From Chromera velia (lineage: Eukaryota; Sar; Chromeraceae): 27,363 nucleotides of DNA. This document shows positions 19,556 to 27,363 of this stretch, in pieces. The notes beneath the pieces are model-generated. The model saw only the letters and a list, made by a program, of their open reading frames with translations, searched no databases and was not told where the DNA came from. The position numbers and the translations under genes are program-made. Each line of letters starts with the position of its first letter. Within the stretch, counting starts at the first letter, position 1. Location of the stretch: contig JAHBMJ010001180.1 in NCBI GenBank assembly GCA_018398765.1, positions 6,974 through 34,336 of the forward strand, read 5' to 3'.

Positions 19556-19720
19556 CTGCATGCAGTCAGCAATCAATACGTCATACAGTCAGATCATCGT
19601 GCTGTCTGAATTATTTTCCTCCATATGTATGCAGCATGCAAGTGAGCGCAGGCATGAGTCCATAAAGAGACATGCGTGCAGATTCATGAACAGAGATGAT
19701 TTGTGCAGTCTTGAGGCTGC

Positions 19721-19750
19721 ATTCATTCATTCATTCATTCATTCATTCAC
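19721..19750. repeat. (ATTC)n microsatellite
   Basis: About seven ATTC units. Confidence 0.9.
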
Positions 19751-19987
19751 TCAATCTTGTCTACGGATGCCAACAGACCATACAGGACGCAGAACGTCCT
19801 CATAAAACACGTGAGTGTGTTGCTGGTAGGTTATTTCCTGCTGCCAAACGGAACCTTTTATGTGTGTGAACTTTTGTGCAGACCAACGACCCGCAGAGTT
19901 TTTCTTTCTGCTTCGAAAAGCAGGCGTGCCCACGTGTTCGTATGGCTTGCACATGCGAGTCTGTACGTGTATGTGTGAGTCTGCTTT

Positions 19988-19991
19988 GCGT

Positions 19992-20034
<43 letters not shown>

Positions 20035-20055
20035 TGTGTATGCGTGTGCGTCTAT

Positions 20056-20088
<33 letters not shown>

Positions 20089-20090
20089 TG
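19988..20090. repeat. (TG)n followed by (TGCC)n
   Basis: TG dinucleotides with TATG/CGTG interruptions to about 20048, then seven to eight TGCC units to 20090. The TG tract is complementary to the CA tract 450 nt downstream. Confidence 0.9.
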
Positions 20091-20516
20091 TATGCTTCTG
20101 TGGGGGCTTGTATGCATGAGATTGATCGAGCGAATTTCTTTCATTTCTTTCTAACCACATGCATGCATGCAGAGAGAGAATGTCTGTAAAGGACTCTGGC
20201 GTATACATCAGATGTTTATACAAACAACTGAACAGTCTGTCCGGTTCCCTCTCAATCAAACTGTCCATGCATCCCTTTACTGAGCTCTCTCTATCACCTG
20301 GCCTGCATGCACCTAGTTTCTACCTGGGCGCCCTCAGAAACCTGCGTGGCCGGATGATGTGTGTGTACGCTCGTGCGACTATGAGAGCATCAGTACGGAG
20401 TTTAAAGGTACATCCTTCGTTTGAGTCGGAGCGATCCAAACAGATATTTTTTCTGCCCTGTGAGGAAGGAATCTGCATGCGGGGACGCATGCGCGCACAC
20501 CGCGCCTGCACACAAT

Positions 20517-20665
20517 GCACACACACACGCGCTCACACATGCATACACACTCTCTCTCTCTCTCACACATATGACACCCACACATCACACCCGCACACCC
20601 ACCCACCCACACACCCACTCACACACACACACAGACACACATACGACACACACACACACACATAC

Positions 20666-20703
<38 letters not shown>

Positions 20704-20775
20704 CACGCACGCATGCACACACATACACACATACACACACACACACACACACACATACATACATACACACACAGA
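20517..20775. repeat. (CA)n-rich region with CACC/CATA/CACG variants
   Basis: CA tracts interrupted by CCCA, TACGACACA (twice) and GCACGCACGCATG. Open frames in all three + frames are Thr-His polymers and are not genes. Confidence 0.95.
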
Positions 20776-21397
20776 CTGTCAATACAGACGTACTTCGTCA
20801 ACGACCTTCAATCCTGAAGGAACGAGGCCCTTCTTCAACTGTAACACAGGCACCCAGAAAGGAAGGAATAATAGAGGGAGGGAGGTTTCATCAACCCATC
20901 GACCAGTCAATCAATCGATCAATCATATGTTGATCCGCTTATGAAAGCTTAGTAGAACAGAAGAGATCTCTATAGAATGAATGCGATAATCATGACAGGC
21001 GGCCCAAGAACAGAATGGGACGGGCATTACTAAAACGTCCGGAACGTGAAAAATCTATTTGTTATTAGCTTTTCTGTGGATCTGATCACACCCCTAGAAG
21101 GCAAACAGAGACAGAACAATATTACACAGACAGCCAGTCAGCCAGACAGCCAGAGGGACAGAAAGACGACCTGTGTGTTATTCCTTCTGGTCTTTGTTCT
21201 CTCAATTTTCTCCAGATGGAAAGACAGCCAGGCGGGCAGTCTCTTTGCTCTTGTTTTCTGACAGAAAGGCAGGCTCTTTCTTTCTCCTTCTCTTTTTGAT
21301 AGAAAGACTGACTAACTGACAGAAAAGCAAGCAGATGGACAGACAGACTGTATGTTTCTTCTTTTCCCTCCTTTTTTTCATATACACAGCAGAGTCC
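20776..21397. other. Spacer, no gene seen
   Basis: CAGACAGCCAGxCAG-type degenerate repeats (21126-21160 and 21310-21350) and otherwise undistinguished sequence. No supported coding frame. Confidence 0.35.
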
Positions 21398-21752
21398 CAG
21401 GGTTGCTTTTCTGGTCGGTAAGAGGTCTAGTCTACCAGCAATTGCCGGTAACCAGTAATGGCCTCAGTCTGCCTTCCTTTTACCGACAAAAAAAATGATA
21501 AAAATTAGAGTCCCCCCCAAAAAAATTCGCCTGCGGCACCAACTTTCAAAAACATGTTTTTAAGTGTTTATTGGCATTTAAAAAGCCTATTCACACACAC
21601 AAAAAAAATAAAAAAAATATTTAAAAAATATAAATTTTTAACTGCTTCACCCCTATAAGTGGCAAAAAGTTCTAACAGCTCTATGACAGCGTCTGTCCAA
21701 TAATTACTCTCTTTTTTGACTTTGCTTCATCTCTCACTGTTCTGCTTATTTA
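21398..21752 (+). mobile_element. Dispersed element copy 2, terminus CAGGGTTGC
   Basis: Starts CAGGGTTGCTTTTCTGGTCG and is about 90% identical to 12246-12600 through TTTGACTTTGCTTCATCTCT, where similarity ends. It is non-coding. Same orientation as copy 1. Confidence 0.6.
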
Positions 21753-21784
21753 CTTATGATTCTTTCATGTCTGCTTGCTCGCAG

Positions 21785-21927
21785 ATGGCAAATCTCCACC
21801 CTTCTGGGTCTTCGGAGTGAGAGACCCTTCGAGGCCTCACTCTAGTAGCCCTCAGACATCAGCTTTTAGCGGCGGGTCTTTCTTTGGAGGCTGGAGCACT
21901 GGATTGGGAGGACCGCCCAAACTTTGA
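21785..21927 (+). CDS. Possible terminal exon, Gly/Ser/Pro-rich
   Basis: Directly after a GCTCGCAG acceptor and the end of the repeated element, a + frame reads GKSPPFWVFGVRDPSRPHSS and SAFSGGSFFGGWSTGLGGPP to KL and TGA at 21925-21927. The exon would start in phase 1. The opposite strand also has a Pro-rich open frame (21852-22067), so strand assignment is uncertain. No family is recognised. Confidence 0.25.
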
Positions 21928-22136
21928 GGCGGACTCTTTCCATTGTTAGAATCGCGTGGGTGTATCTGTCTGGGCCAGCTGTGGTTATTGCGGCCAGTGG
22001 TTCTCTGTCTTTGGGCACCAAGTGCAAGACGGGACCCATCGCTTCGATTTGCATCATCTTCAAGCACACTGGCCCTAGGATAATTGACTTAAAATATTAC
22101 TAGATGAATTTTAGGGGTTACACATAGGGTATGTTA

Positions 22137-22196
22137 GAATTTAATGTCACCCCTACACTAAAAACCATTTTTTTAGGACTTATGACATTAAATTAC
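22137..22196. repeat. 60-bp hairpin
   Basis: GAATTTAATGTCAC at 22137 and ATGACATTAAATTAC near 22184 are inverted copies (11-12 bp stem) separated by about 35 nt. Confidence 0.6.
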
Positions 22197-22397
22197 TTCA
22201 AACAAAGTCAACATCTTATCAAAATGCTCACTGGTTCGCTTATAATCTGCGATGAAAGTTTTGTCTCCAGGTGACATCTAGAAAGGGCTCGTAAACTCAT
22301 AATCCGTAATATATAGTAAAATGGGGTAAACAGCTCCCCTCTCTGGACTCTCTTTCAAAAAATAAAAGAAAACCGTCATGATGCAATAATGTCATCA

Positions 22398-22690
22398 CTA
22401 GACTTCAATCTCAACATCCATGACAACATCAGGGTCCTTTATGAGGAACTTTTTGAACGCTTCTTCGACTTTTTGCAGCTCATCCTCCTCCATGAACAGA
22501 CTTTTTCCCTACTTAGTTTAGCCTTTTCCTACGATTTTTGCATGGTGCAACCAATAAAAAACAACAGCAAGGCCAACAGTATTAAGGCAAATTTTGAGCA
22601 GCAGTAGAACTGGGCTTGCGGTGGCTGCTGTTGCTCTGCGGCTTCCCGAGAGAGGCCGAGTAGTTAACTTAACGCCTCAGAGTCTTCCAT
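22398..22690 (-). pseudogene. Decayed small single-pass membrane protein
   Basis: From an ATG at 22690 the minus strand reads MEDSEALS, TAA, LLGLSREAAEQQQPPQAQFY, then a membrane helix KFALILLALLLFFIGCTM, QKS, TAG, EKAKLSREK. A frame change near 22510 leads into SLFMEEDELQKVEEAFKKFL and IKDPDVVMDVEIEV, ended by TAG TGA at 22400-22395. The order is short acidic N-terminus, Gln/Pro-rich linker, Cys-rich junction, one membrane segment and a charged helical tail, about 95 residues. Two internal stops and one indel make it a likely pseudogene. The last piece alone could be a live 36-residue terminal exon, since TAG immediately precedes GGA (acceptor-like). No family is recognised. Confidence 0.5.
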
Positions 22691-22699
22691 TAGTCTCCC

Positions 22700-23265
22700 C
22701 TCCTCCCTTTACCCCTGAATCCCTAGCCTAAATCCCTGATAGGCACTCAAAAGACTGCAAAAAAAGAAAATTAATGATTTTTATGGTTTTTTGTATGAGC
22801 TACAACAGGATCGAAGCCTTGTGCTTTCTGGGAAATGGGTGACGGCATGCAAAGAAAAAAAATATTGGTGGTTTTTCAAAAGATGTCGTAATCTCGTAAT
22901 CCGTAATCAGTTGTAAGAGACATACCATAAAAGGGGGGGTATATGATTATTTTTTCCCGTAATCACACTTAATTTCATCGGATTTAAGCTTTTTAAGATG
23001 AACCACGTTCCTTTAGGCTGAAATGTTTATGTAATCTATGTTTTTATTATATGTTTTATATGATCTTACCTATAAAATCTTAATTATAATTGAAATAGTC
23101 GAATACCCTAGACACTGGCCGTATAGCTATTCCTACAGATGACGCATTGACTTTTTGAATTGACCTTAAGTCTAGCCTTAAGTGATTGATTGATTGACCT
23201 ATAACCTAGGACTTAGGTTATTAAAAAGTGTTAGTGACTGTTAGAATTCTGCCAAGTCTTTGCCA
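22700..23265. other. AT-rich spacer, no gene seen
   Basis: Holds CGTAATCTCGTAATCCGTAAT (22884-22904, quoted to 20 or fewer in parts: CTCGTAATCCGTAAT), which is similar to CTCATAATCCGTAAT at 22297-22311 on the other side of the decayed membrane-protein gene. No coding frame could be supported. Confidence 0.35.
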
Positions 23266-23343
23266 ACTGCCAGCAAACTCTGCCGGTAATTACCGGTTAC
23301 CGGTAATGAAGCTTGTCTACCGCCAAAAAAATTGGCAACCCTG
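23266..23343 (-). mobile_element. Dispersed element copy 3 (fragment), terminus CAGGGTTGC
   Basis: Read on minus from 23343: CAGGGTTGCCAATTTTTTTG, then GCGGTAGACAAGC and the palindromic TTACCGGTAACCGGTAATTA. It shares the start and the ACCGG-palindrome region with copies 1 and 2 but is diverged and short. It lies just downstream of the plastid-precursor exon. Confidence 0.45.
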
Positions 23344-23683
23344 CAGCAGACAAAAAGAAAGACAGGCATCCAGACAGAAAGCCAGCCAGCCAGCCAAACA
23401 GAGAGACACACAGACAGACCGATAAATAAACACTCAGTCAGGCAAACAGGAGGACCCCTCATGCACACTCTATCCATCCAGCCAAGAATTCCTTCCGTTC
23501 GAGGTATGCGCGTGAGAGGACCGAGTTAACGACAGGGAGAGAAAGTGAGGAAGTCGCAGAGACATTTTCACGTTCAAACTACCGCCTCGCAGGCAATCAC
23601 ACATCGCCCACTCCCACCTTATGTCACAGCAACACCCCGACTGCAACACTCCCACCCTGATTGCCTCATCAGGCTGGCCCTAC

Positions 23684-23869
23684 CTTCTTCTCTATAGAAT
23701 CCCTCACAGGACCTATGGAGACGGAACTTTGCACTTGCCGTCTCCCTTTTCGAGATGCTCGCAACCCACCCCCCTGCGTACTTCTTGAGGGAGATATCAG
23801 ATGAAAGGCACTGGCTAAGTCCATAATGAACCAGGCAATGCAGGCGAATGCCCACAAAACCGATCTCAT
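23684..23869 (-). CDS. First exon of a plastid-targeted precursor
   Basis: The minus strand opens with MRSVLWAFACIAWFIMDLAS followed by AFHLISPSRSTQGGGLRASR and KGRRQVQSSVSIGPVRDSIE, then KK and a phase-0 donor GTAGGG at 23683 (an earlier GTGAGG lies at 23704). Residues 1-21 have a signal-peptide layout (Arg, long hydrophobic core, A-S-A), and Phe22 follows the predicted cleavage point. ASAF-type sites followed by a Ser/Arg/Lys-rich, acid-poor stretch are known for nucleus-encoded plastid proteins of algae with secondary red plastids. Mature protein and function are unknown: no second exon was recognised, and the downstream DNA is invaded by repeats, so the gene may be truncated. A longer minus-strand frame of 153 codons overlaps it; the signal and Phe context favour this one. 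Confidence 0.5.
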
Positions 23870-24200
23870 CGCGCTGTTTTAACCTATCGGCGCCTCGGGA
23901 GCCGAATGCAATCAAAACCTCCTCCAATAAAAGGGATATTCTTCTTCTGATCGAAACTCGGCGCCGCTTTTGCTTTGTGGTGCTCCAAGCGAACCAGCCG
24001 CTAAAAAAGGCCCCCGTACACTCTTCTAGATTCACGTGAAACTGGGCAACATCAGATCTCATCAGATCTGAGCGGATCATAGCAGATCAGCTTGAAGTGC
24101 GCTGGAGCTAGAGTCCATCGAGGTCATGCACAGTCCAACGGGCCCCGCAGCTGGCCCGGCCCGCAGCTGGCATCCTCTGCCCCGCGGCCGAAAGAAAGAA
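23870..24200 (-). promoter_or_regulatory. Probable upstream region of the plastid-precursor exon
   Basis: This lies 5' of the minus-strand ATG. It contains a GC-rich patch at 24138-24188 with a duplicated CCCGCAGCTGGC, and clustered AGATCTCATCAGATCTGA palindromes (24054-24072). A promoter role is inferred from position only. Beyond 24200 the DNA turns AT-rich. Confidence 0.3.
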
Positions 24201-24829
24201 ACCTGAGAGGGCACTTAACAAAAATATGGCGCAGGGGGAGTTGGTTAGCATGCATGGGATGCTAACCTAACAAAAAATATGATAGATATAGTGCGCAGAC
24301 ATATTATTGAGAAATCTTTTCTTTTTTTTTTAAAAAAACAAAAGATTATAACAAAAAAAAAAAACAAAGTGCCCCCCCAATATATGATTTATTTCAATGA
24401 CTGTAGTATACGTATGTGAATTTAGTTTAATTCAAAAAATTATACTGTACAATATGTGCTAAAATATTGTAGCTTATTTTTCTTAGCTAGCTAAAATATT
24501 ATACAATCATGTAAAAGCTTACTTAAAATTTTATCATCCCGATTTATACGTAAATGTAGAATTATGTGTTTAGAAAAAGATGTTTAGCCAAAATTTTATA
24601 AACTTTATTAGTTTACAAATTTAAAAATATCATAATATTCTTTAAAAAACTAGTTTGAAATCGTATAAAAGGTGAAGCAGTGATTGCCACGTTGATGCCA
24701 CTGTAATGCCACTTTGATAATAATATTAAGTGCTATCGGGAAAGGCCGTTTAACATTTTTTCAAATGAAGGACAATTGTAATCATATCAGACTTTCTGGA
24801 GATGTGCAATGCCTATCACAGAAACCTTT
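24200..24829. other. AT-rich spacer, no gene seen
   Basis: Strongly AT-rich with A and T runs and many AAAATATTAT-type words. No coding frame, hairpin family or RNA gene could be supported. Confidence 0.4.
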
Positions 24830-25047
24830 CTAACCCTCACGATGTGCCGGTTGAAACTGATCAGTCTTTAGAAGGGCATCCATATCAGCAAGATCCAAGA
24901 GTTCTCTATGGTTGGTGAAAATGAGGGCGGAGATGTAAGCTTTGATGTTGGTGTTGTACTTTTGGTCTGCTTTGCGAGGCTTCAAGAATCCGATGATATG
25001 GAGGGCACCGCCGGTCTGAAAGGAACGATCAAGAAGGTCCGCAAGAG
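24830..25047 (-). CDS. Terminal exon of an unrecognised protein
   Basis: After the acceptor GTGCTTGCAG (RC of 25048-25057) the minus strand reads LADLLDRSFQTGGALHIIGF, KPRKADQKYNTNIKAYISAL and TNHRELLDLADMDALLKTDQ, then FQPAHREG and a stop at 24830. It is 218 nt, entered in phase 1. Composition is balanced and predicted alternating strand and helix segments look globular, unlike the CA-repeat frame that precedes it in the open reading frame. The family is not recognised. The upstream exon must lie beyond the 1.9-kb CA/minisatellite block. A phase-1 GT in the right-edge exon (GTGGGG or GTATGG) could join to it, which would make one gene with a 2.2-kb repeat-filled intron; this is inference. 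Confidence 0.55.
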
Positions 25048-25085
25048 CTGCAAGCACATATATGAACATATATAAATATTCAAAT

Positions 25086-25087
<2 letters not shown>

Positions 25088-25134
<47 letters not shown>

Positions 25135-25156
25135 CATACACAGACATATACATACA

Positions 25157-25195
<39 letters not shown>

Positions 25196-25352
25196 ACACA
25201 TACACACATACACACATACACACACACACACACACATATATACACACACACACACATACACATATACACATATACACACATACACACATATACACGTAAA
25301 CACACATACACACACGTACACACACGTATACACACACATACACACATACACA

Positions 25353-25402
<50 letters not shown>

Positions 25403-25647
25403 CACACTCACACTCACACTGACACTCATACTCATACCCATACCCATACTTACACTCACATTCATACTCACATTCATATTCACATTCACATTGACATTCA
25501 TGCACACTCATACTCATACACTCACACTCACACTGACTCAGACACTTTCCGAACTCACACGCACACGCACACGCATACACACACACATACATACATATAC
25601 ACACACACACACATATACACAATCCACACCCACACACACTCACACAC

Positions 25648-25704
<57 letters not shown>

Positions 25705-25735
25705 CACACACACACACAGACATACACACTCCCTC
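25088..25735. repeat. (CA)n complex with CACTCA/CATTCA hexamers and a (GA)n tail
   Basis: CA dinucleotides with TACA/CGTA interruptions to about 25396, CACTCA and CATTCA hexamer arrays to about 25560, more CA to 25678, then GA to 25704 and CA again. Long open frames on both strands (Cys-Val, Thr-His) are artefacts of the repeat. Confidence 0.95.
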
Positions 25736-25737
25736 CC

Positions 25738-26900
25738 TTTATCCGCTTATATGCAGGCCTAATCTGCTTATATGCAGGCCCAATCGCCTCCCATCCACAC
25801 ACTTGCTCCCCCTGTTTCTATCTGCTTATACACTCTATCCGCTTATACGCAGGCCCAATCGCCTCCCATTCACACACTTGCTCCCCCTGCTTCTATCCGC
25901 TTATACAGAGGCGCAATCGCCTTCCATTCACAAATTCGCTCTCCCTGTTTCGGTCTCCATGCGCTTATACACAGGCCCAATCGCCTTCCATTCACACACT
26001 TGCTCTCCTTGTCTCTATCCGCTTAAGCACAGGCCCAATTTCCTTCCGTTCACACACTTGCTCTCCCTGTCTCTATCCGGTTATACACAGGCCCAATCGC
26101 CTTCCGTTCATACACTTGCTCCCCCTGTCTGTATCCGCTTATACAGAGGCCCAATCGTCTTCCATTCAATGACATATACTTGCTCTCCCTTTCTCTGTCC
26201 GCTTAAGCACAGGCCCAGTCGCCTTCCATTCACACACTTGCTCTCCCTGTCTCTATCCGCTTAAGCACAGGCCCAATTTCCTTCCGTTCACATACTTGCT
26301 CTCCCTGTCTCTATCCGGTTATACACAGGCCCAATCGCCTTCCGTTCATACACTTGCTCCCCCTGTCTGTATCCGCTTATACAGAGGCCCAATCGTCTTC
26401 CATTCAATAACATATACTTGCTCTCCCTTTCTCTGTCCGCTTAAGCACAGGCCCAGTCGCCTTCCATTTATACAGTTGCTGTCCCTGTCTCTATCCGCTT
26501 ATATACAGGCCCAGTCGCCTTCCGTTCACACACTTGCTCTCCCTGTCTCTATTCGGTTATACACAGGCCCAATTGCCTTTCGTTCACACACTTGCTCTCC
26601 CTTTCTCTATCCGCTTATACACAGGCCCAATTGTCTTTCGTTCACACACTTGCTCTCCCTGTCTCTATCCAGTTATACACAGGCCCAATTGCCTTTCGTT
26701 CATACACTTGCTCTCCCTGTCTCTATCCGCTTATACACAGGCCCAGTCGCCTTCCGTTCACACACTTGCTCTCCCTGTCTCTATTCGGTTATACACAGGC
26801 CCAATTGCCTTTCATTCACACACTTGCTCTCCCTGTCTCTATCCGCTTATATACAGGCCCAATCGTCTTTTGTTCACATACTTGCTCTCCCTGTCTCTCT
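25738..26900 (+). repeat. 58-bp minisatellite, about 20 units
   Basis: The unit is about 58 bp: TATCCGCTTATACACAGGCC, CAATCGCCTTCCRTTCACAC, ACTTGCTCTCCCTGTCTC. Roughly twenty imperfect copies follow one another. Units vary at fixed sites (CCGCTTA/CCGGTTA, AATCGCC/AATTGCC/AATTTCC/AGTCGCC). Because 58 is not a multiple of 3, the array cycles through all frames every three units (174 bp) and all three + frames are nearly stop-free, giving a 58-residue peptide period. It is most likely non-coding. Confidence 0.9.
26005..26475 (+). repeat. 238-bp higher-order repeat inside the minisatellite
   Basis: A block of four units, including a variant with CAATRACATATAC inserted, occurs twice: AGGCCCAATTTCCTTCCGTT ends at about 26048 and 26286, and CAATGACATATACTTGC near 26165 recurs as CAATAACATATACTTGC near 26405. 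The offset is 238 bp (4 x 58 plus 6). The duplicates are more alike than neighbouring units, indicating a recent segmental duplication within the array. Confidence 0.75.
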
Positions 26901-27234
26901 AGGTCTGTACCTCCCCCCTAAACAAAGATAGAGAAAATGTATACTCTTAAAAGTGTGTTTAATGTGGTTCTAAGCCCAGTAGAACCTTATATACAATACA
27001 AACTGGGTGATTGTTTACTTTTATCACGAAGTTATAGAGGTTTAAAGTCATTTCGCTACTATAGGTTCTAAAAAAACAAAAGCCTAGGTTCAGTAACTTT
27101 TTTCAGAACCTAAAAGAACCTTATAAAACCTTACATAACTTTACTTCTACTGAGTTCTAATGCTTAAAAACGTTTTTTAACGTTTGAGTTTCTTACATAA
27201 ACGATGGTTTTCTTCATCCACTTCATTTTTAAAG
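26901..27234. other. AT-rich spacer with AGAACCTTATA repeats
   Basis: Repeated AGAACCTTATA/AAACCTTACAT words and a hairpin GGTTCTAAGCCCAGTAGAACC at 26965-26985 (quoted in parts: GGTTCTA and TAGAACC arms). No gene is seen. It may be part of another foldback element. Confidence 0.35.
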
Positions 27235-27363
27235 CTAGTCTGAAAGCACATCCCCACTCTCCTCGCCATGTCTCACAGCCGGACCCCCACTTTCCATACT
27301 ATAAGTGGTTCCGTTTGCTTTCAGCTCTATCTGCACAACTCCTTCCTCCAGTCTGACTTCCCC
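27235..27363 (-). CDS. Partial exon at the right edge, unknown protein
   Basis: The minus strand is open from the edge and reads GEVRLEEGVVQIELKANGTT, YSMESGGPAVRHGEESGDVL, SD and then TAG at 27235-27237. Either the TAG is a genuine stop, or a donor (GTATGG, GTGGGG or GTGAGA, all within the last 70 nt) splices to a downstream exon, possibly 25047-24830. The segment VRLEEGVVQIELKANG resembles IHMRSGVMQVNVKERG of the decayed gene at 15124-16089, which suggests a related protein. The gene continues past the window. Confidence 0.5.
   Translation of the reverse strand, partial: GEVRLEEGVVQIELKANGTTYSMESGGPAVRHGEESGDVLSD

Noticed and set aside
20159..20944. 261-codon + frame through the CA region
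   Set aside because: Mostly Thr-His polymer from (CA)n; the part before it (20159-20450) has no motif or splice support.
15124..22690. Ciliate-type genetic code (TAA/TAG read as Gln)
   Set aside because: The intact protease terminates at TAA, uses no internal TAA/TAG, and the two loci with internal stops also have frameshifts.
25738..26900. CRISPR-like array
   Set aside because: Units are contiguous with no unique spacers, repeat and spacer are not distinguishable, and the host is a eukaryote. It is a minisatellite.

Overview
The window is nuclear DNA of a eukaryote. Genes are broken into short exons by spliceosomal introns of about 150-490 nt, spacers are long, and microsatellites, minisatellites and foldback repeats are abundant. 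One exon encodes a signal peptide ending ASA followed by Phe and then a Ser/Arg-rich stretch. That is the plastid-import presequence type of algae with secondary red plastids, so a chromerid-like alveolate or stramenopile alga is the best guess (inference; no rRNA or marker gene is present).

The one gene that can be rebuilt completely is on the + strand at 4053-8770: an eight-exon secreted trypsin-like serine protease. His, Asp and Ser of the triad lie on exons 1, 2 and 4, all internal intron phases match, and two P (Homo B)-type beta domains plus an acidic tail follow. Three of its introns start GTCAGT and most acceptors end TGCAG; the same signals recur in other genes of the window.

The other genes are partial or decayed and nearly all on the minus strand: a partial exon at the left edge (1-335, RRM-like fold suggested); a decayed multi-exon gene (about 16089-15124); a frameshifted helical coding fragment (about 17690-17380); two exons of a BolA-like protein (19555-19494 and 19186 downward); a decayed small single-pass membrane protein (22690-22398); the first exon of a plastid-targeted precursor (23869-23684); a terminal exon (25047-24830); and an exon at the right edge (27363-27235). 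A low-quality degraded reading frame lies at 13430-14014 and a possible last exon at 21785-21927, both on +.

Repeats occupy much of the rest: a foldback element at 649-1724, a 130-bp direct-repeat pair (1723/3346), two copies of another foldback family (16827-17185 and 18151-18487), three elements sharing the terminus CAGGGTTGC (12246, 21398, and 23343 on minus), a 58-bp minisatellite (25738-26900) with a 238-bp higher-order unit, and long CT, GAAA, GA, CA and TG tracts. The genes do not form an evident shared pathway. The region 12.1-27 kb looks like a repeat-rich graveyard with a few possibly live genes.
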